DNA of 64,000 nucleotides from UBA2396 sp038042175. GTDB taxonomy: Bacteria; Planctomycetota; Phycisphaerae; Phycisphaerales; UBA1924. This document shows positions 61,495 through 64,000 of this stretch, one piece after another. The notes under the pieces are model-generated. The model saw only the letters and a list, made by a program, of their open reading frames with translations, was not told the DNA's origin and did no database searches. The stretch is taken from the NCBI GenBank assembly GCA_964358855.1, contig CAYHQQ010000007.1, forward strand, positions 1-64,000, in the 5' to 3' direction. How positions within the stretch are numbered: position 1 is the stretch's first letter; the number at the start of each line of letters is the position of its first letter. Both the position numbers and the translations under genes were made by a program.

Positions 61495-62694
61495 GTGGCA
61501 CGCTCATCAGACCGCCAACCCGATCTGGACCGCAAGCCCGACTCGCCCGGTGGGGGCGGGGGTCGTGGTTCGCCGCTGGGGACAGGAACCAGGGGTGACT
61601 CGGGGCGTCCGCGTCTGGGGACGATCCTGGCGAGGTGGGACGACCCGCTGACATGGTCGGTGACTCTCTTTTCCTGGCAGGGGTACCGGATCGGTGTCCA
61701 CTGGATCGTGGCGTTCTGGATGATCGCCGAGGGGCTTTTGGCCATCCTGCCCGATCGGATCGGCCCGATGCACATCGCCATGGGCGTGCTCGGCGTCGTG
61801 TTCGCAACCCTCCTTCGGGAGATGACGCGCCTTTGGATCTGCCGCAAGGTGGGCGGCGAGGCGGAATACGTCCCGCTCTGGCCCCTTGGTTCATTGCTGG
61901 GCCCCACGCTGCCCCGGGGCCTGACGCCACGGCTGCTGGTCGTCCTGACGCCCACCGCCGTCAGCATCATGCTGGGCGTGACGCTCGCCGGTGCGCTGGT
62001 CGTACAGGGTGCCGGCAGCGAACTGCTGCGATTCAATCCCTTCGACCCCAGGACCCCCGCCAGGAGTCTTGGGGGCTCGTTCTGGCTGACGGCGACGTGG
62101 TGGGCCTATTACGCAAACTTCGCGGTGGCGGGGTTGAATCTGCTTCCCCTGACGCCGCTGGATGGCGGACGATTGATCGAGGCGTTCTGGGGTTCGGGCC
62201 GCCATGGCTCGCGTCGTACCGTCGGTCTGGTGGGTCTCCTGGTTGCGGGCGTGCTTCTGGTGGCTGGACTTGTGGCCGAGCAGCCGACGTTCATCGTGAT
62301 CTCGCTGTTTGGCGGGCTGGCGTCGTGGCTGGAACTTCGGCGAGCGGAGTTTGTCGACCCCTACCACAGCCGGGGGGAGTTCGCTCCGCCGCCCGACTGG
62401 CTGGTGATACCGGAAGATTCCGCGGGTGCCGCGTTGCCTCTGGACGACATGATCGCCCCCGAGGACGAGGTGGACGAGCTCGACGACAATCCATCGCTCG
62501 TCCGCCGCCACGAAGGGCTCCTGTCGAGCCCACTGGTCAAGGCCGATGGGCCCGCGGGAGGCGATTCCCAGGGCGATCCAGGCCATGACCTTGATCGAGT
62601 GCTCGCCAAGATCTCCGCGAGCGGGATGGGTAGCCTGACCGATGAAGAGCGGCAGCTTTTGCAGCACGCCACGCGGAGGCTGCAGGGCGAGTAA
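61495..62694 (+). CDS. site-2-protease-family membrane protein, HExxH lost (pseudoprotease)
   Basis: A 399-residue protein with about five or six spans in the S2P/M50 pattern. Where the family has HExGH, this protein reads R108-E-M-T-R112 (FATLLREMTRLW), so both zinc His are missing; the second motif N-x-x-P-x-x-PLDGGR is kept (NLLPLTPLDGGRLIEAF, Asp223). It is therefore unlikely to be a protease and may bind substrates or partners, as inactive rhomboids do. The last 35 residues (DLDRVLAKISASGMGSLTDEE..) match the C-terminus of the rhomboid encoded next. ATG or GTG start region at 61495 follows the NUDIX gene by 17 bases. Confidence 0.82.
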   Translation: MARSSDRQPDLDRKPDSPGGGGGRGSPLGTGTRGDSGRPRLGTILARWDDPLTWSVTLFSWQGYRIGVHWIVAFWMIAEGLLAILPDRIGPMHIAMGVLGVVFATLLREMTRLWICRKVGGEAEYVPLWPLGSLLGPTLPRGLTPRLLVVLTPTAVSIMLGVTLAGALVVQGAGSELLRFNPFDPRTPARSLGGSFWLTATWWAYYANFAVAGLNLLPLTPLDGGRLIEAFWGSGRHGSRRTVGLVGLLVAGVLLVAGLVAEQPTFIVISLFGGLASWLELRRAEFVDPYHSRGEFAPPPDWLVIPEDSAGAALPLDDMIAPEDEVDELDDNPSLVRRHEGLLSSPLVKADGPAGGDSQGDPGHDLDRVLAKISASGMGSLTDEERQLLQHATRRLQGE

Positions 62695-62739
62695 ACTCCG
62701 CCTCCTGCTCTCCACCTTCCATCGGAACCACCCGACCCC

Positions 62740-63873
62740 ATGGGCATCTCAGACCGTCAGTACAATCAAGCTCCGGCCTACCGCGACGGCCCCATTTCGG
62801 GTCGGTTCGGTTCGCCGGTGCACTGGTCCATCAACACGTGGATCATCGTGGCCAACTGCCTCGTCTTCGTCCTCAGCGCGATGATGCAGACCAGCGGCGT
62901 GCCGGTCCTGCGGCGCGAGGTCGACCGGTCCCTCCTGGGCGAGGTGGAGATCAGCCCCGTCTTCCTGTTGCGCAACGGGAGTTTCGCGACGCCCCAGGAT
63001 CTCAAGACCGCCGGGCGCCTGGTGATCCAGCCGCTGGTCTACAAGGGCACGAACCAGCCCGTGCTGACGCCCGAGGGAGCCCCGCGCCAGGGCGCCGAGT
63101 ATGTCGTCATGGACCCCTTGACCGCGTACGGACACTTCTCAACGTACACGGGCTTCTCCAGGCTCCAGGTCTGGCGGCTCGTCACGTTCCAGTTCCTGCA
63201 CGCGAGCGTGATGCACATCGGGTTCAACATGCTGGGCCTCTACATGTTCGGAACGATCGTGGAAGAGGCTCTGGGGCGGAAAAAGTACCTGGCGTTCTAC
63301 CTCGTGTGCGGGATTTTCGGCGGGCTCTCCTACCTGCTGCTCAACATCGCGGGGTACGTCAACACGCAGGTCTTCCACTGGGCCCCGCTTCCCGCGGTGC
63401 TCATCGACGAGCCCACCACCTCGCTGGTTGGTGCGTCGGCGGGCGTTTTCGGCGTGATCATGGCGTGCGCGAAACTGCGCCCCAAGGACCGCGTCACCCT
63501 GCTCTTCCCGCCCGTTGAGCTCACCATGCGGATGCTCGCTTACGGGTACGTGGTGCTCGCGGCCTTGAACCTGTTGTTCCGAGGCTCCAACGCAGGCGGG
63601 GACGCCGCCCACATCGGCGGGGCCGTGGCGGGGTACTTCTTCATCCGCCACTCCCACCTCCTCACCGACTTCTTCGACATCGTCTCCGACTCGCGCCGGA
63701 CCTCACCCCCGGCCCCCCGAGGCACCGTTCGATCCGTCGTCTCGGCCTCCGACCAGGCCGCCATCGACCGCGTGCTTGCCAAAGTACGCGAGGGCGGGCT
63801 GCAGTCGCTCAACGACTCCGAACGAGCGCTGTTGCGATCACAGACTGAGAAGCTCCAACGACGCGCCGAATAG
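62740..63873 (+). CDS. rhomboid-family intramembrane serine protease
   Basis: A 377-residue rhomboid. The catalytic Ser233 is in LVGASAGVFGV (GxSxG), and His291 is in DAAHIGGAVAGYFF. The HxxxN part is FLHASVMHIGFNMLGLYMFG. A 100-residue loop between spans 1 and 2 (residues about 50-145) is longer than usual. The C-terminal 38 residues (AIDRVLAKVREGGLQSLNDSERALL) form a soluble helical module resembling DUF6576 of planctomycete rhomboids. It starts 45 bases after the pseudo-S2P gene and shares that module with it, so the two are likely one functional unit. Confidence 0.92.
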   Translation: MGISDRQYNQAPAYRDGPISGRFGSPVHWSINTWIIVANCLVFVLSAMMQTSGVPVLRREVDRSLLGEVEISPVFLLRNGSFATPQDLKTAGRLVIQPLVYKGTNQPVLTPEGAPRQGAEYVVMDPLTAYGHFSTYTGFSRLQVWRLVTFQFLHASVMHIGFNMLGLYMFGTIVEEALGRKKYLAFYLVCGIFGGLSYLLLNIAGYVNTQVFHWAPLPAVLIDEPTTSLVGASAGVFGVIMACAKLRPKDRVTLLFPPVELTMRMLAYGYVVLAALNLLFRGSNAGGDAAHIGGAVAGYFFIRHSHLLTDFFDIVSDSRRTSPPAPRGTVRSVVSASDQAAIDRVLAKVREGGLQSLNDSERALLRSQTEKLQRRAE

Positions 63874-63903
63874 AGCATTGAACCACAGAGCGCAGCGGAA
63901 GAA

Positions 63904-63979
63904 AAGGCGGAAGGCTGAAAGTGAAGGCTGAAGGCTGAATCAACTCCGCCTTCAGCCTTCACTTTCAGCCTTCTGCCTT
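63904..63979. repeat. inverted repeat of GAAGGCTGAA units at the window end
   Basis: Arms 63904-63935 and 63948-63979, 32 bp with one mismatch, same CCTTC/GAAGG repeat class as at 28482 and 25966. No gene is seen from 63874 to 64000. Confidence 0.9.
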
Positions 63980-64000
63980 CTCCTACTCCCGTTCTTCGGC

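Overview
The window is about 66% G+C chromosomal DNA from a planctomycete, most likely of the class Phycisphaerae. This is inferred from gene content: many proteins with the N-terminal prepilin signal FTLIELLVVIAIIALLI, ECF sigma factor plus Ser/Thr-kinase-TPR pairs, DUF1080 protein, dockerin-like NGDGTVDFFD repeats, C-x2-C 'CGYDL' zinc ribbons and heavy loading with short dispersed repeats. No rRNA, integrase, transposase, phage or CRISPR array is visible; the one tRNA is tRNA-Ile(GAT).

Layout. 1-6 kb: secreted metzincin-like protease, PpiD-like chaperone, rpsD. 6-12 kb: purF, thiolase, an unknown wHTH protein and a Ycf46-like AAA ATPase. 11.9-15.7 kb: ECF sigma factor followed by a membrane Ser/Thr kinase with TPRs. 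15.8-21.2 kb: tightly coupled efflux operon (TetR/CecR-type regulator, FtsX-type permease, ABC ATPase, HlyD-type adaptor, NodT-type outer-membrane channel). 21.5-25.9 kb: Gfo/Idh/MocA oxidoreductase overlapping a sugar ABC importer that has no ATPase of its own here. 26.1-28.5 kb: agmatine to putrescine pair (aguB, aguA). 28.5-29.8 kb: truD. 30.0-34.5 kb: four tandem paralogous prepilin-like genes. 34.7-36.4 kb: hpf, PTS EIIA and HPr plus tRNA-Ile. 36.5-44.6 kb: subtilase, CpeT-like lipoprotein, two ECF sigma/membrane-partner modules, DUF4286 and DUF1080 proteins. 44.7-50.7 kb: GT41-type TPR glycosyltransferase, uvrA, zinc-ribbon membrane protein. 50.8-53 kb: two paralogous pseudopilins with matching promoters, leaders and terminators. 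53.1-58.7 kb: tatA, parallel beta-helix protein, queA, lipoprotein amidase. 58.8-63.9 kb: short aldehyde dehydrogenase homologue, peroxiredoxin-GNAT fusion, NUDIX hydrolase, a site-2-protease homologue lacking its HExxH motif, and an intact rhomboid sharing a C-terminal module with it.

The most striking theme is several unrelated families of short, hairpin-forming intergenic repeats, members of which sit in frame inside otherwise conserved genes: truD, queA, the aldehyde dehydrogenase homologue and the 3' end of a zinc-ribbon membrane protein. The second theme is extracytoplasmic signalling and proteolysis: sigma/anti-sigma pairs, one with a pseudopilin-like head, and a pseudo-S2P/rhomboid pair.

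All calls rest on reading the sequence and on remembered family features; no database search was run.
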